The notes under the pieces were generated by a model that saw nothing but the letters and a program-made list of their open reading frames with translations, was not told the DNA's origin and did not search any database. The translations under genes and the position numbers were made by a program. A stretch of 10,827 nucleotides of DNA. Source: Methanomicrobiales archaeon (lineage in GTDB: Archaea; Halobacteriota; Methanomicrobia; Methanomicrobiales; JACTUA01). The DNA lies in NCBI GenBank assembly GCA_028678965.1, contig JAJRCM010000115.1:1-10827 (forward strand), read 5' to 3'. This document shows positions 1-6,942 of the stretch, piece after piece (the stretch's first letter is position 1; every line of letters starts with the position of its first letter).

Positions 1-119
1 ATATGTCCCGTATCGAGTTCATGAGTGAATGCCTGAAGCACTTCGCGATTGAACGAGGGGTAGTCCGCAATGCTTCGTTCCGTTATTTCATGCAGCATTG
101 GCTGAACGGAGAGGTGTGA
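1..119 (+). CDS. C-terminal fragment of an unrecognised protein (cut by window edge)
   Basis: An open frame runs from the left edge to the TGA at 117-119. The visible part is at least 38 residues, beginning at an ATG at 3-5 that may be only an internal methionine because the frame is still open at the edge. The tail is basic and aromatic, ending HWLNGEV. I recognise no domain. Its stop is separated by only three bases from the stop of the convergent minus-strand gene, which fits a genuine gene end. Confidence that this is coding is moderate; no function is proposed. Confidence 0.4.
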   Translation, partial: MSRIEFMSECLKHFAIERGVVRNASFRYFMQHWLNGEV

Positions 120-122
120 GCG

Positions 123-731
123 TTACCGCCCTTTGTGGAGGAAACGAAGGGACCCTAGGTATCCCCTGAAGTACCGGAAGTGCCGGGTGGGAAAGATCCC
201 TTCTTTCACAAACCGGACGTTCTGAATGGAGAAGAACGCTCGTGGCTGGAACCGGTTCACGATATCCAAAAAACGGGGGATATCCTCCCGCTTCACGATA
301 GAGAGGATCACCCTCACCGGACCGAGTCCACCGCGGGCATCGATGGAGGTGATACCATACTGGGCGGATTTCAGCGATTCGATCATGGCATCCGGCTCCC
401 GACTGGTCACAATCTGGATAATGTTGATCCCGATGGAGAGTTTCTCCTCTGCATACATACCGGTGAAGATGCCCAGGGCGAAACCGGTTGCATTGGCCAG
501 GTAGTAAAGAGGATTGTCGAGGTTTTTCATAATCTGACCGATGGCAAAGAGCCATATGAGGACCTCGATGAAACCAATAACGGCGGACAGGGCTTTGTAA
601 CCGCGGGACACGAAAATTACTCTCACGGTTCCCAGGCTCACATCACACACTGTTGCGAGAAAGATGAGTGCTGGCATGATGAGCCAGCTCAGGCTTTCGG
701 CTCCCGCACCTGCGAAAGTGCTCACATCCAT
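123..731 (-). CDS. UPF0316 family membrane protein (DUF5698 + DUF2179)
   Basis: This 202-residue protein has the two-part architecture of the UPF0316 family (B. subtilis YebE type). A membrane domain at about residues 16-98 contains three hydrophobic segments and the family-like stretches ATVCDVSLGT (26-35) and ANATGFALG (79-87). A cytoplasmic DUF2179 domain follows at about 105-180, with DARGG at 131-135 and VRVILSIVKRED at 139-150. DUF2179 is related to small ligand-binding domains, but the ligand and role are unknown. A basic tail follows (residues 183-202). The ATG start is well supported: GGGGTGA lies 4 bases upstream, and a TATA-like box at 794-801 would place transcription about 38 bases upstream of the start. 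It appears to be monocistronic, lying 89 bases downstream of the antiporter gene with its own promoter. Length and architecture are normal. The family call is firm, the function unknown. Confidence 0.88.
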   Translation of the reverse strand: MDVSTFAGAGAESLSWLIMPALIFLATVCDVSLGTVRVIFVSRGYKALSAVIGFIEVLIWLFAIGQIMKNLDNPLYYLANATGFALGIFTGMYAEEKLSIGINIIQIVTSREPDAMIESLKSAQYGITSIDARGGLGPVRVILSIVKREDIPRFLDIVNRFQPRAFFSIQNVRFVKEGIFPTRHFRYFRGYLGSLRFLHKGR

Positions 732-793
732 CTTTTCACCCCGTGGATTAGTCGACTGAAAAGGTTAGATCCTCGTACTATAGACAGTTAACC

Positions 794-801
794 GATAAAA
801 G
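794..801 (-). promoter_or_regulatory. Archaeal TATA box for the UPF0316 gene
   Basis: On the minus strand the sequence reads CTTTTATC, a fair match to the archaeal TATA consensus, in the 89-base gap between the antiporter stop and the UPF0316 start. Transcription would begin about 27 bases downstream, near 770, giving a leader of roughly 38 bases that carries the GGTGA ribosome binding site. The assignment is inferred from position and composition only. Confidence 0.45.
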
Positions 802-820
802 GATGGATGTGCCCTTTCCA

Positions 821-1930
821 TTATTGAGGGAAACCCCGTGACGCCATTGACCGTAGACGGTCACCATACCGGCAGATGAGGGATCCGGCAATAGAGGTGA
901 TGATCACCATCAGTGCCACCATGGTGGACACAGAAGCTGACCCATAGATTGCCGCGAGTGCAACCGCAAACTCCCCGCGGGCGATAGTATAGATACCAAT
1001 CTCCACTCCTGACTGATTCGAATGATGGAGCAATCTCCCGATAAGCACCCCCGCCCCCACTTTACTGATGATAGCGAAAAGACTGATTGCTACCACAGCA
1101 AAGAGGGAGACCTCCGCGGAAAGTGGGATCGTCGCCCCGAAAAAGAAAAAGAGAATCACCAGGAAGACATCCCTGAACGGAGCGGTGATTCGCTGGAGAG
1201 TTGCCAGGTCGGTGCGCGCGAGGGTGGCCCCGAGGATAATGAGAGGAACCGCTTCGGGAACCTTGAGGGCCATGGCAAACGCACTGGCGCAGATTACCGC
1301 ACTGAAGGTAAGGAGGGTAGGAATATAGTCATCCCTCTTTAGGACGTTGATCAGGGGATCCCTGATCAGCCGGACAAGCAGCACGATCATCACCACCACA
1401 CTGACGATCTTCAGGGTGAGGAGCGCGGGATTCTCCATCTCCGCTGAGACAAGGAATATCAGGAAGACCATGATCAGGTCCTCAATGAGCATGAGCCAGA
1501 TGATGGTCTCTGATTCCGATGAGAGAAGGCGCCGGTTCTCGATGAGGGAGGCGAGAGATATGGCAGAACTGGTATCAAAGAATGCAGAACCGATCACGAA
1601 TGCATCAAAAGGACTGAAACCGAGTGCCAGTGCAGCAAAAAATCCCAGGAGAAGATTGACGTTCAGATCGATGAGCCCGCTGAGAATGAGACGCGATCCC
1701 TGGGCGAGGAACCGCCCCGGCTTCATTTCCAGGCCAGAAGAGAAGAGCAGGAAGATCAATCCGAGGTGACCAAAATACGAAGAGATGGTATCTCCCTGCA
1801 CAAGGCGGAGACCGCTCACCCCTGCAATAAGCCCTGCCACGATATACAGTGGGATGGGGGGGATGGAAAGCTTCCTCGCAGCAAGTACCAGGATAAGGCA
1901 AAGGAAAAGGGCGAATGCGAGTGAGTCCAT
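821..1930 (-). CDS. khtU: KhtU/Kef-type potassium/proton antiporter membrane subunit (CPA2 family)
   Basis: This 369-residue polytopic protein is a CPA2-family monovalent cation/proton antiporter and is hydrophobic over nearly its whole length. Family features include LIFLLFSSGLEMKP at 58-71, the second half of the exchanger core around FFDTSSAISLASL (117-129), the acidic pair E150-D151 in a membrane segment (the usual site for ion/proton exchange) and ARGEFAVALA at 317-326. It ends soon after the transporter domain, so it has no fused TrkA-N nucleotide-binding domain. Regulation is presumably supplied by the gene just upstream, a KhtT-like protein. The upstream stop and this ATG are directly adjacent, indicating translational coupling. 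The best-studied relative, KhtU of Bacillus subtilis, exports K+ in exchange for protons under control of KhtT. The family and K+ assignment rest on the pairing; Na+/H+ exchange cannot be excluded from sequence. Confidence 0.88.
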   Translation of the reverse strand: MDSLAFALFLCLILVLAARKLSIPPIPLYIVAGLIAGVSGLRLVQGDTISSYFGHLGLIFLLFSSGLEMKPGRFLAQGSRLILSGLIDLNVNLLLGFFAALALGFSPFDAFVIGSAFFDTSSAISLASLIENRRLLSSESETIIWLMLIEDLIMVFLIFLVSAEMENPALLTLKIVSVVVMIVLLVRLIRDPLINVLKRDDYIPTLLTFSAVICASAFAMALKVPEAVPLIILGATLARTDLATLQRITAPFRDVFLVILFFFFGATIPLSAEVSLFAVVAISLFAIISKVGAGVLIGRLLHHSNQSGVEIGIYTIARGEFAVALAAIYGSASVSTMVALMVIITSIAGSLICRYGDRLRSMASRGFPQ

Positions 1931-2416
1931 TCAGATTCCCAGGATCTCTCTCTCAAACGCACTGAGCTGGTCACGTTCGCCGATGAGTACAAGGATATCT
2001 CCCTCCTCAAATGCGAATGACGGAGGAGGGCTGATAAAGTTTCTTCCTTTTCTCGCCACCGCAATGATGGTTGCACCACTCCTTGTTCTGACTTGGAGAT
2101 CGCCGATACACTTTCCAGCGAGATTCTTTCTGGCAAGGTAGGTGTGCACCCTGATCCTTAGATCGCTCAGGGCAGAGAAAGCGATCTCCACCGCTTCCTT
2201 TTCCGCCTCTATCACCGCTCCGGTCAGAACGCTCCCCATCCGCCGCGCTTCGGCAGGTGTAAGATTGGCAACCGCAGGTGTGTCCCGCCCCTTTTCCAAG
2301 AGATACAGCTGGTTTTTTCCGGTATTCAGAAAAATTACCGCGACTTTATCCCCATGATCCGTGTCCAGTTCAAATTTGGTGCCCAGGCCTGGCAACTCCA
2401 CCGACCGCTCTCCCAT
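1931..2416 (-). CDS. khtT: KhtT-like regulatory subunit of the K+/H+ antiporter (TrkA-C/RCK-C domain)
   Basis: This 161-residue cytoplasmic protein matches the KhtT layout. An N-terminal domain at about residues 6-68 contains ELPGLGTKFEL (7-17), followed by the helix LTPAEARRMGSVLTGA. An RCK-C/TrkA-C domain at about 80-160 carries the characteristic GKCIGDLQVRTRSGATIIAV pattern and the closing EEGDILVLIGERDQLSAFE. In the B. subtilis system KhtT gates KhtU, and the TrkA-C domain binds a nucleotide-type ligand. By analogy this protein should control the downstream transporter. The ATG is supported by GGTGA 4 bases upstream in GAAGGTGAGTACATG. Its TGA is immediately followed by the antiporter ATG with no spacing. 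The length is close to the family norm of about 165 residues. The call is strong because both domains and the partner gene agree. Confidence 0.9.
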   Translation of the reverse strand: MGERSVELPGLGTKFELDTDHGDKVAVIFLNTGKNQLYLLEKGRDTPAVANLTPAEARRMGSVLTGAVIEAEKEAVEIAFSALSDLRIRVHTYLARKNLAGKCIGDLQVRTRSGATIIAVARKGRNFISPPPSFAFEEGDILVLIGERDQLSAFEREILGI

Positions 2417-2561
2417 GTACTCACCTTCGCCAGTAAAGGAAAAATACTTTCAGTCGATATTGAAGGGAGTATCGTGGCCCGGGGGATGATAGACCACGGG
2501 AAAGCGCGCCCATTCCACATGCATCCACCTGGATTTCCCCGATAACAAAGAGTGACGCATC

Positions 2562-2570
2562 CTATAAGTA
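2562..2570 (+). promoter_or_regulatory. Archaeal TATA box for the DUF475 gene
   Basis: CTATAAGTA is followed by a run of six G in the divergent spacer between khtT and the DUF475 gene. A start about 27 bases downstream would fall near 2593, only some 7 bases before the ATG at 2600. No ribosome binding site is visible before that ATG, so the transcript is predicted to be leaderless or nearly so. The divergent spacer (2417-2599) also holds weaker TATA-like sequences on the minus strand for khtT, for example around 2455-2465, which I could not rank. Confidence 0.5.
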
Positions 2571-2599
2571 GGGGGGCACTCTGACCAAGCTATAGCAGC

Positions 2600-3532
2600 A
2601 TGATTGATATCTTCTCCATCCTCCTCATCGTTGCAGGGCTCTGTCTCTTTGAGACTATCAGCAGCATTGACAATGCCATCATCAATGCCGAGGTCCTCTC
2701 CACGATGCAGGAGAGATATCGCCGGTGGTTCCTGATATGGGGGCTCCTCTTTGCGGTTTTTATCATCCGTGGCGTCCTTCCCTGGCTTATTGTCTGGATC
2801 ACCACCCCCCAGCTGGGGCCAGTGGGGGCACTTACCGCGACCTTCAGCAGTGACCCCGCGGTTATTGAGGCCATCGAATCTTCCGCACCGATGCTCCTGA
2901 TCGGTGGCGGTATCTTTCTCGTCTTCCTTTTTTTTCACTGGTTGTTCCTTGAGCCAAAGCACTATGGCCTGCGAGGGGAACGGTATATCCACTCCAAAGG
3001 GGTCTGGTTCTACGCGATTGTATCTATCCTCCTTGCCATTATCGTCTGGTTCGCTCTCGCCCGTCATCCCCTGCTCGCGTTCGGTGCGGTGGTAGGATCC
3101 ACCGCGTTCTTCATCGTTCATGGATTCAGGCAGAATGCCGAGCAACAGGAACGGAGACTCATGGATAAGAACCTCTCCGACGTCAGCAAGGTCCTGTATC
3201 TCGAGGTGATCGATGCCACCTTCTCCATTGATGGGGTGCTCGGGGCATTCGCCTTCACCCTCGCTATCCCTTTGATCATTCTCGGGAACGGGCTCGGGGC
3301 ATTCGTGGTCAGGGAGCTCACGATAGGAAACATCGAACGGATCAAGCGGTATATCTATCTTAAGAACGGGGCGATGTACTCCATCTTATTCCTGGGGAGC
3401 ATCATGATCGCGGATAGTTTTGGATTCCATATTCCTCCCTGGCTATCCCCAATAATCACCTTCGGTGTGGTCGGCTATTTCCTCTACAAATCCATCCGGA
3501 TGGCTAAGTACCTGGACCTGCGAGTGGAATGA
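2600..3532 (+). CDS. DUF475/TerC-superfamily integral membrane protein
   Basis: This 310-residue membrane protein belongs to DUF475, a branch of the TerC superfamily. It has the duplicated acidic membrane signatures of that group: FETISSIDNAI at residues 17-27 (E18, D24, N25) and LEVIDATFSIDGVLGA at 201-216 (E202, D205, D211). These repeated Glu/Asp sites in membrane segments resemble the metal sites proposed for TerC and related exporters. About eight hydrophobic segments alternate with two charged loops, residues 117-134 and the basic stretch 175-197. TerC proteins are implicated in metal (Mn2+) export or tellurite resistance; the role of DUF475 itself is not established. It is transcribed divergently from the khtTU operon with a TATA box close upstream and no ribosome binding site. 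Length is normal. The family call is firm; metal transport is inference. Confidence 0.88.
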   Translation: MIDIFSILLIVAGLCLFETISSIDNAIINAEVLSTMQERYRRWFLIWGLLFAVFIIRGVLPWLIVWITTPQLGPVGALTATFSSDPAVIEAIESSAPMLLIGGGIFLVFLFFHWLFLEPKHYGLRGERYIHSKGVWFYAIVSILLAIIVWFALARHPLLAFGAVVGSTAFFIVHGFRQNAEQQERRLMDKNLSDVSKVLYLEVIDATFSIDGVLGAFAFTLAIPLIILGNGLGAFVVRELTIGNIERIKRYIYLKNGAMYSILFLGSIMIADSFGFHIPPWLSPIITFGVVGYFLYKSIRMAKYLDLRVE

Positions 3533-3848
3533 GCTTTGTTAATAAGCCACAATAATGACCGCACCATCATGATGGGAGTAATGGGAGGACAACAATTTCC
3601 GAAGTACGACCGTTATTTATGAGAACGAGAGTCTTTCAGCAGGTGGTGGAAGGAAAATAAGTCTCTTTGAGCGAAGCGATAAGGGGACGAAGGTTTCAGA
3701 ACGAAACCGAGGTCTCTCAGCGCGAAGTGATGGGAGAGGATCCCCTTTTATCTATCCATCCTGTTTTGAGTGAGTGTTGATACGAACCGGATAAACCTCC
3801 CTCGGCTCGTGTAATCCTGGAAGATCGGTGTTCTTGATGAATCGGTTT
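3533..3848. other. 316-base convergent spacer with a cluster of hairpins
   Basis: No credible gene lies here. Four stem-loops can be drawn on the + strand. The first is CTTTCA (3633-3638) with TGGAAG (3647-3652). The second is GTCTCTTT (3661-3668) with AAGGGGAC (3681-3688), allowing G-U pairs. The third is GGTTTC (3692-3697) with GAAACC (3703-3708), a perfect 6-bp stem. The fourth is TCTCTCA (3713-3719) with TGGGAGA (3731-3737). The second and fourth share a GTCTCT...GCGAAG core. The 3' arm of the second can instead pair with TCCCCTT at 3741-3747. The cluster ends in CCCCTTTTA, a weak T-tract. A 10-base near-direct repeat (ATCGGTGTTC / ATCGGTTTTC) occurs at 3824-3833 and 3841-3850. It may be a shared 3' untranslated or termination region, or a small RNA. 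Confidence 0.4.
3692..3708 (+). repeat. Perfect 6-bp inverted repeat (hairpin) in the spacer
   Basis: GGTTTC and GAAACC are separated by the five-base loop AGAAC, giving a perfect stem-loop when transcribed in either direction. It sits between two longer hairpins that resemble each other (3661-3688 and 3713-3737). It is not followed by a long T-tract, so it is not an obvious terminator by itself. Confidence 0.5.
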
Positions 3849-5060
3849 TCAAAAGAGTGAATCGTCGAGGGCAACCTGACCTTCGAGCATTACCAGTGCC
3901 TCACGGTCAAGTATGAGTTTGAAATTCGGAACGACGAGATAGACCGGCAGGTACCCGAAGAGATGATGGAACTTCTGGGTATACATCCGTGACTGGACAT
4001 ACAGCTTCTGGAGATCCCCGGACTCTCTGAGGCATTGCTCTGGGCTTCTGCTTGCTATCCCTTCCCCGGTGAGACCGCATTCTGAGAGATGGGGGAGGAT
4101 CTGATCACTGAGAATCGCTACCTTCTTCTCACTCAATCCGAGCACCAGATCCTTACTGTAGACTCCCTGAAGGTATCGTACCATCACCAGTTGGGAGAGG
4201 AAGATGAGGAAGATAGGAAAGGCGCTCACCCCGTTCACCACATTCGGTGCCACCACCACTTCCCCGAGCACAAACCCTGGGAGGAGCATCGCGGTGACCA
4301 CAAGGAGGGCCAGTGCGGTGGAGACCGCTCCCAGGATCAGAGCGATCTTCCATGCTTCCTTCATACGAATTTTTATCTTCGCATGGAGTTCAAAGACCGC
4401 GTCTACAAAATGGAGTGAGTAGGGTTTGAATTCCCAAATAGCCACGTAGAAGGTGATGATGGCAACTGACTGGAGGATGACCTGAAGAGAGGTATCTCGC
4501 GGGAGGGAGAGGATGAAAAAGCCACTTACCACGGCAAAGATGATATCCACGAAAAATACCATGCAGAAGGCAACAGCGAGAGCCTGGCAGTTGATGAAGA
4601 ACACATTCCACAGGATATGTCCCAGCGTCTTGGTATTCTTAGAGATGCCATAATCCTCGATAATGTGGAGGTACCCTTCCAGGTCTTTCTTCACCGGAAA
4701 GATCACTTCCTTCCGCTCAGTGGGGATGAGCATGATCAGGGGGCTGAACACATAGAGAAAGAAGCTGGCGGCAATCCAGTATACCATGTAATTTGGCAGG
4801 ACTGAGGCAGCGATAATATTACCGAGCAATGCACCGATGATAAACAACGTATTGTGGTGCATTTTTGTGTCACTCTTCAAGAGACGAAGCTGCTCGCTCT
4901 GTTCGTTCTGAATCTCATTCCTGATCCAGGATACCATCGGGCTTTCCTGGGTCAGGGTCGGAGAGGGAGGGATGTTCTCTATAGGTACCGGCATTCTGTC
5001 ACTGATTGATGGTGACTGGGGGTAAAAAAGTGTGTTGCTCTTTCTATTGTGCCCAGGCAT
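3849..5060 (-). CDS. Unrecognised polytopic membrane protein, third gene of the ABC exporter operon
   Basis: I do not recognise this 403-residue protein. A polar, proline-rich N-terminus (residues 1-40) is followed by a short charged amphipathic stretch (46-68) and about six to seven hydrophobic segments near 70-90, 93-112, 150-186 (probably two), 194-209, 237-260 and 278-297. A soluble C-terminal region of about 100 residues follows, containing four spread-out histidines (324, 365, 366 and nearby) but no known motif. It starts 7 bases after the ABC permease stop, so it is cotranscribed. The first ATG (5060) has no ribosome binding site; an in-frame ATG at codon 23 is preceded by GTGA at a usable distance and could be the true start. 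Context suggests a partner or substrate-specific accessory of the exporter, but this is guilt by association only. Coding is near certain from length and hydrophobic pattern. Confidence 0.8.
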   Translation of the reverse strand: MPGHNRKSNTLFYPQSPSISDRMPVPIENIPPSPTLTQESPMVSWIRNEIQNEQSEQLRLLKSDTKMHHNTLFIIGALLGNIIAASVLPNYMVYWIAASFFLYVFSPLIMLIPTERKEVIFPVKKDLEGYLHIIEDYGISKNTKTLGHILWNVFFINCQALAVAFCMVFFVDIIFAVVSGFFILSLPRDTSLQVILQSVAIITFYVAIWEFKPYSLHFVDAVFELHAKIKIRMKEAWKIALILGAVSTALALLVVTAMLLPGFVLGEVVVAPNVVNGVSAFPIFLIFLSQLVMVRYLQGVYSKDLVLGLSEKKVAILSDQILPHLSECGLTGEGIASRSPEQCLRESGDLQKLYVQSRMYTQKFHHLFGYLPVYLVVPNFKLILDREALVMLEGQVALDDSLF

Positions 5061-5067
5061 CGCGTAA

Positions 5068-5850
5068 TCAGATGATGAGCCGTTTCTTCATCAGGTGAAT
5101 AGCAACGGGGCAGAGCAAAGTGCTGGCGATAGCAAGCCAGGTGATGCTGAGCAGGAGATCAAGTGAAAGTATCCCCAGACAAAAACCCCGCATGACTGCA
5201 ACAACATGAGTGAGGGGCAGGAGACCATAGGCCACAATCTGTACCGGTACGGGCAGGAGGTTGAGGGGGAAGAAGGTACCGCTGAAGAGGAACATGGGGG
5301 TGATGAGCAGGAAGCTTGGGTAGTTCAGTGTATCAATCCCAGGACTTACTGCCGTGAAGCACATCCCCAGCGAGGCAAACAGGAAACCAGCGAGCAGGGA
5401 GAAGGGAAAGATAAGGAACGAAGAAGGCAGGTCAATTACCCCAAAAGCGAGGAGCACGGGGAACATGAGCAGGGCATAGATGAAACTTCGGGTGGCACCC
5501 CAACACAGCTCTCCCAGGATGACGTCCTCGATGGAGAGAGGGGTGGTGATCATCGCATCGAACGTTTTCTGGTAGTACATCCTGACATAGGAAGAGTACG
5601 TGCACTCAAAGAATGCTGCGTTCATGACCGCAATAGAGATCAAGGCGGGGGCGATGAATCGGGGGTACGAAACCCCCTCCACCTGGGTGATGAAGCTCCC
5701 CACCCCCAGGCCAAGGGCGAGAAGGTAGAGCAGTGGTTCCAGGAAAGGAGGGATGAAATTGACTTTCCAAGTCCTCATGAAGGTGACTAGATTCCTCCGC
5801 CACACCTTCCCGAACCGGTAGCTGAAGGGTATACGAACAATAGGTGTCAT
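5068..5850 (-). CDS. ABC-2 type permease, NodJ/DrrB-like
   Basis: This 260-residue protein is the membrane component of an ABC-2 exporter. It is a close structural match to the NodJ group. It begins with a cytoplasmic helix (WRRNLVTFMRTWKVN, 17-31) leading into FLEPLLYLLALGLGVGSF (36-53), continues with the conserved FECTYSSYVRMYYQKTFDAM (81-100) and TPLSIEDVILGELCWGATRS (103-122), and has the hallmark FLFSGTFFPL at 187-196. About six membrane segments are visible. The open frame extends 30 codons further upstream into the ATPase gene, but the ATG at 5850 is the likely start. It lies 5 bases after the ATPase TGA, is preceded by GAGTGA, and the extension has no family resemblance. NodJ and relatives export lipochitooligosaccharides, drugs or polysaccharides; the substrate here is unknown. 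It pairs with the ATPase upstream. Confidence 0.9.
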   Translation of the reverse strand: MTPIVRIPFSYRFGKVWRRNLVTFMRTWKVNFIPPFLEPLLYLLALGLGVGSFITQVEGVSYPRFIAPALISIAVMNAAFFECTYSSYVRMYYQKTFDAMITTPLSIEDVILGELCWGATRSFIYALLMFPVLLAFGVIDLPSSFLIFPFSLLAGFLFASLGMCFTAVSPGIDTLNYPSFLLITPMFLFSGTFFPLNLLPVPVQIVAYGLLPLTHVVAVMRGFCLGILSLDLLLSITWLAIASTLLCPVAIHLMKKRLII

Positions 5851-5855
5851 AGCCG

Positions 5856-6770
5856 TCACTCCCGCAGGGTCCTCCCGGTCAGTTTGAGGAATACATCCTC
5901 CAGCGATGCGGGCCGGACAGCGACCTGTTCTAAGTGGCACTCTTCCAGCAGAAGAGTAGTGATAAGCTTTGGTTCAGGTGTGACGATTTGCACCTTCTCT
6001 CCTGCTGTATCGAAGGGAATACGATGCTGTTCCAGGCAGTTCCGAACCTCGACGGTCGCATCAGCCTCAACAATATAGTCCCCGACCAAGCGTTTGACCA
6101 GTGCCTGTGGGGTGCCTTCCTCCAGTATCCTTCCCTGATCCATAATCACGATCCGGTCGCAGAGACGGGCTGCTTCCTCCATGTAATGAGTGGTGAGGAT
6201 GACGGTGTTACCCTGGGTCACCAGACCACGTAATTTTTCCCAGATCAGGTGCCGAGCTTGCGGATCAAGGCCGGTGGTGGGTTCATCTAAAATCAGCAGA
6301 CGAGGACGGTTGATCAGGGCACGGGCGAGAATCAACCGGCGCCTCAATCCACCAGAAAGTTTCTCGATGGAGACGTTCTTCTTTTCTTCCAGCTGGAGGA
6401 AGGAGAGGAGCTCATCCGCCCGTCGTGAAGCTTCGTCCACAGGGATATCGAAATAACGGGCAAACTGGATGAGATTATCCCTCACCGTAAAATCCGGATC
6501 AAGATTATTCTCCTGAGGTACAACCCCAATATGCTGCTTGATTTCCCGGGGATGGGCCTCACTATCCATCCCAAAGACAGTGAGACTACCCATGGTCTTC
6601 GGAGAGACACATTCGATCATCCGCATGGTAGACGTTTTTCCTGCCCCATTGGGCCCCAGGAAACCAAATACTTCCCCTTCCTCCACCTGAAAATGAATGT
6701 GATCGACAGCCACAACGTCTCCGAACCGTTTTTCCAGCTCTTCTGCTACCACCACCGGCACTCCTGTCAC
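5856..6770 (-). CDS. ABC exporter ATPase, NodI/DrrA-like
   Basis: This 304-residue nucleotide-binding subunit powers the permease encoded next. All ABC motifs are intact: Walker A GPNGAGKT at 39-46, Q-loop glutamine Q86 in VVPQENNLD, signature LSGGL at 138-142, Walker B LLILDEP at 158-164 and the H-loop H195 in TTHYMEEA. The C-terminal extension ends ASLEDVFLKLTGRTLRE (288-304), the signature of the daunorubicin-resistance/NodI subfamily. The predicted start is GTG at 6770, with GGGGGAAAGTGA just upstream; a GTG three codons later is an alternative. The stop is 5 bases before the permease start. The transcript probably begins in the divergent spacer 6771-6942 and covers three genes. Substrate cannot be read from the ATPase. 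Confidence 0.94.
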   Translation of the reverse strand: MTGVPVVVAEELEKRFGDVVAVDHIHFQVEEGEVFGFLGPNGAGKTSTMRMIECVSPKTMGSLTVFGMDSEAHPREIKQHIGVVPQENNLDPDFTVRDNLIQFARYFDIPVDEASRRADELLSFLQLEEKKNVSIEKLSGGLRRRLILARALINRPRLLILDEPTTGLDPQARHLIWEKLRGLVTQGNTVILTTHYMEEAARLCDRIVIMDQGRILEEGTPQALVKRLVGDYIVEADATVEVRNCLEQHRIPFDTAGEKVQIVTPEPKLITTLLLEECHLEQVAVRPASLEDVFLKLTGRTLRE

Positions 6771-6942
6771 TCACTTTCCCCCTTCGTGATCAGTGGAGTC
6801 CCTTGATTCCCCAACCGCACTGAAAGGTACTGAAGAATTTTCTGGATACCGAATCGTCTACCGACTAACGGGAGGGGCATAATCTATAATATTGCCAATC
6901 AGATTAAGTAACTAGTGATTTTATGAGGGGGGGGCGTGGTGA
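6771..6942. promoter_or_regulatory. Divergent promoter region between ABC operon and DUF2769 gene
   Basis: This AT-rich spacer contains CTATAATA at 6884-6891, a plausible TATA box toward the + strand gene, which would give a start near 6914 and a leader of about 29 bases. The sequence TTTTATGA at 6919-6926, followed by a run of eight G (6927-6934), is a second candidate. On the minus strand the same region reads ATTATAGATTATG, which could serve the ABC operon with a leader of about 85 bases. AATCT (6881-6885) and AGATT (6901-6905) form a short inverted repeat around the first box, possibly an operator. The exact promoters are not decided by sequence alone. Confidence 0.4.

Noticed and set aside
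180..791. 203-codon + strand open frame opposite the UPF0316 gene
   Set aside because: It is antisense to a recognised family member, has a polar composition without domain pattern, and lacks a ribosome binding site.
2450..3145. 231-codon minus-strand open frame opposite the DUF475 gene
   Set aside because: Its product is a charged, low-complexity sequence typical of the complement of a membrane-protein gene, and the + strand has clear TerC-type motifs.
3533..3848. CRISPR array or insertion sequence in the hairpin-rich spacer
   Set aside because: The repeats are imperfect, few and unequally spaced. There are no unique spacers of even length, no transposase fragment and no flanking target duplication.
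5206..5790. 194-codon + strand open frame opposite the ABC permease
   Set aside because: It has strongly acidic, glutamate- and glycine-rich shadow composition, and the opposite strand encodes a clear ABC-2 permease.
6927..6934. G8 homopolymer, similar to G/C runs at 2571-2576 and 8452-8458, as a possible phase-variable tract
   Set aside because: All three lie in promoter or leader positions next to TATA-like sites and not in coding frames, and one sequence cannot show length variation.
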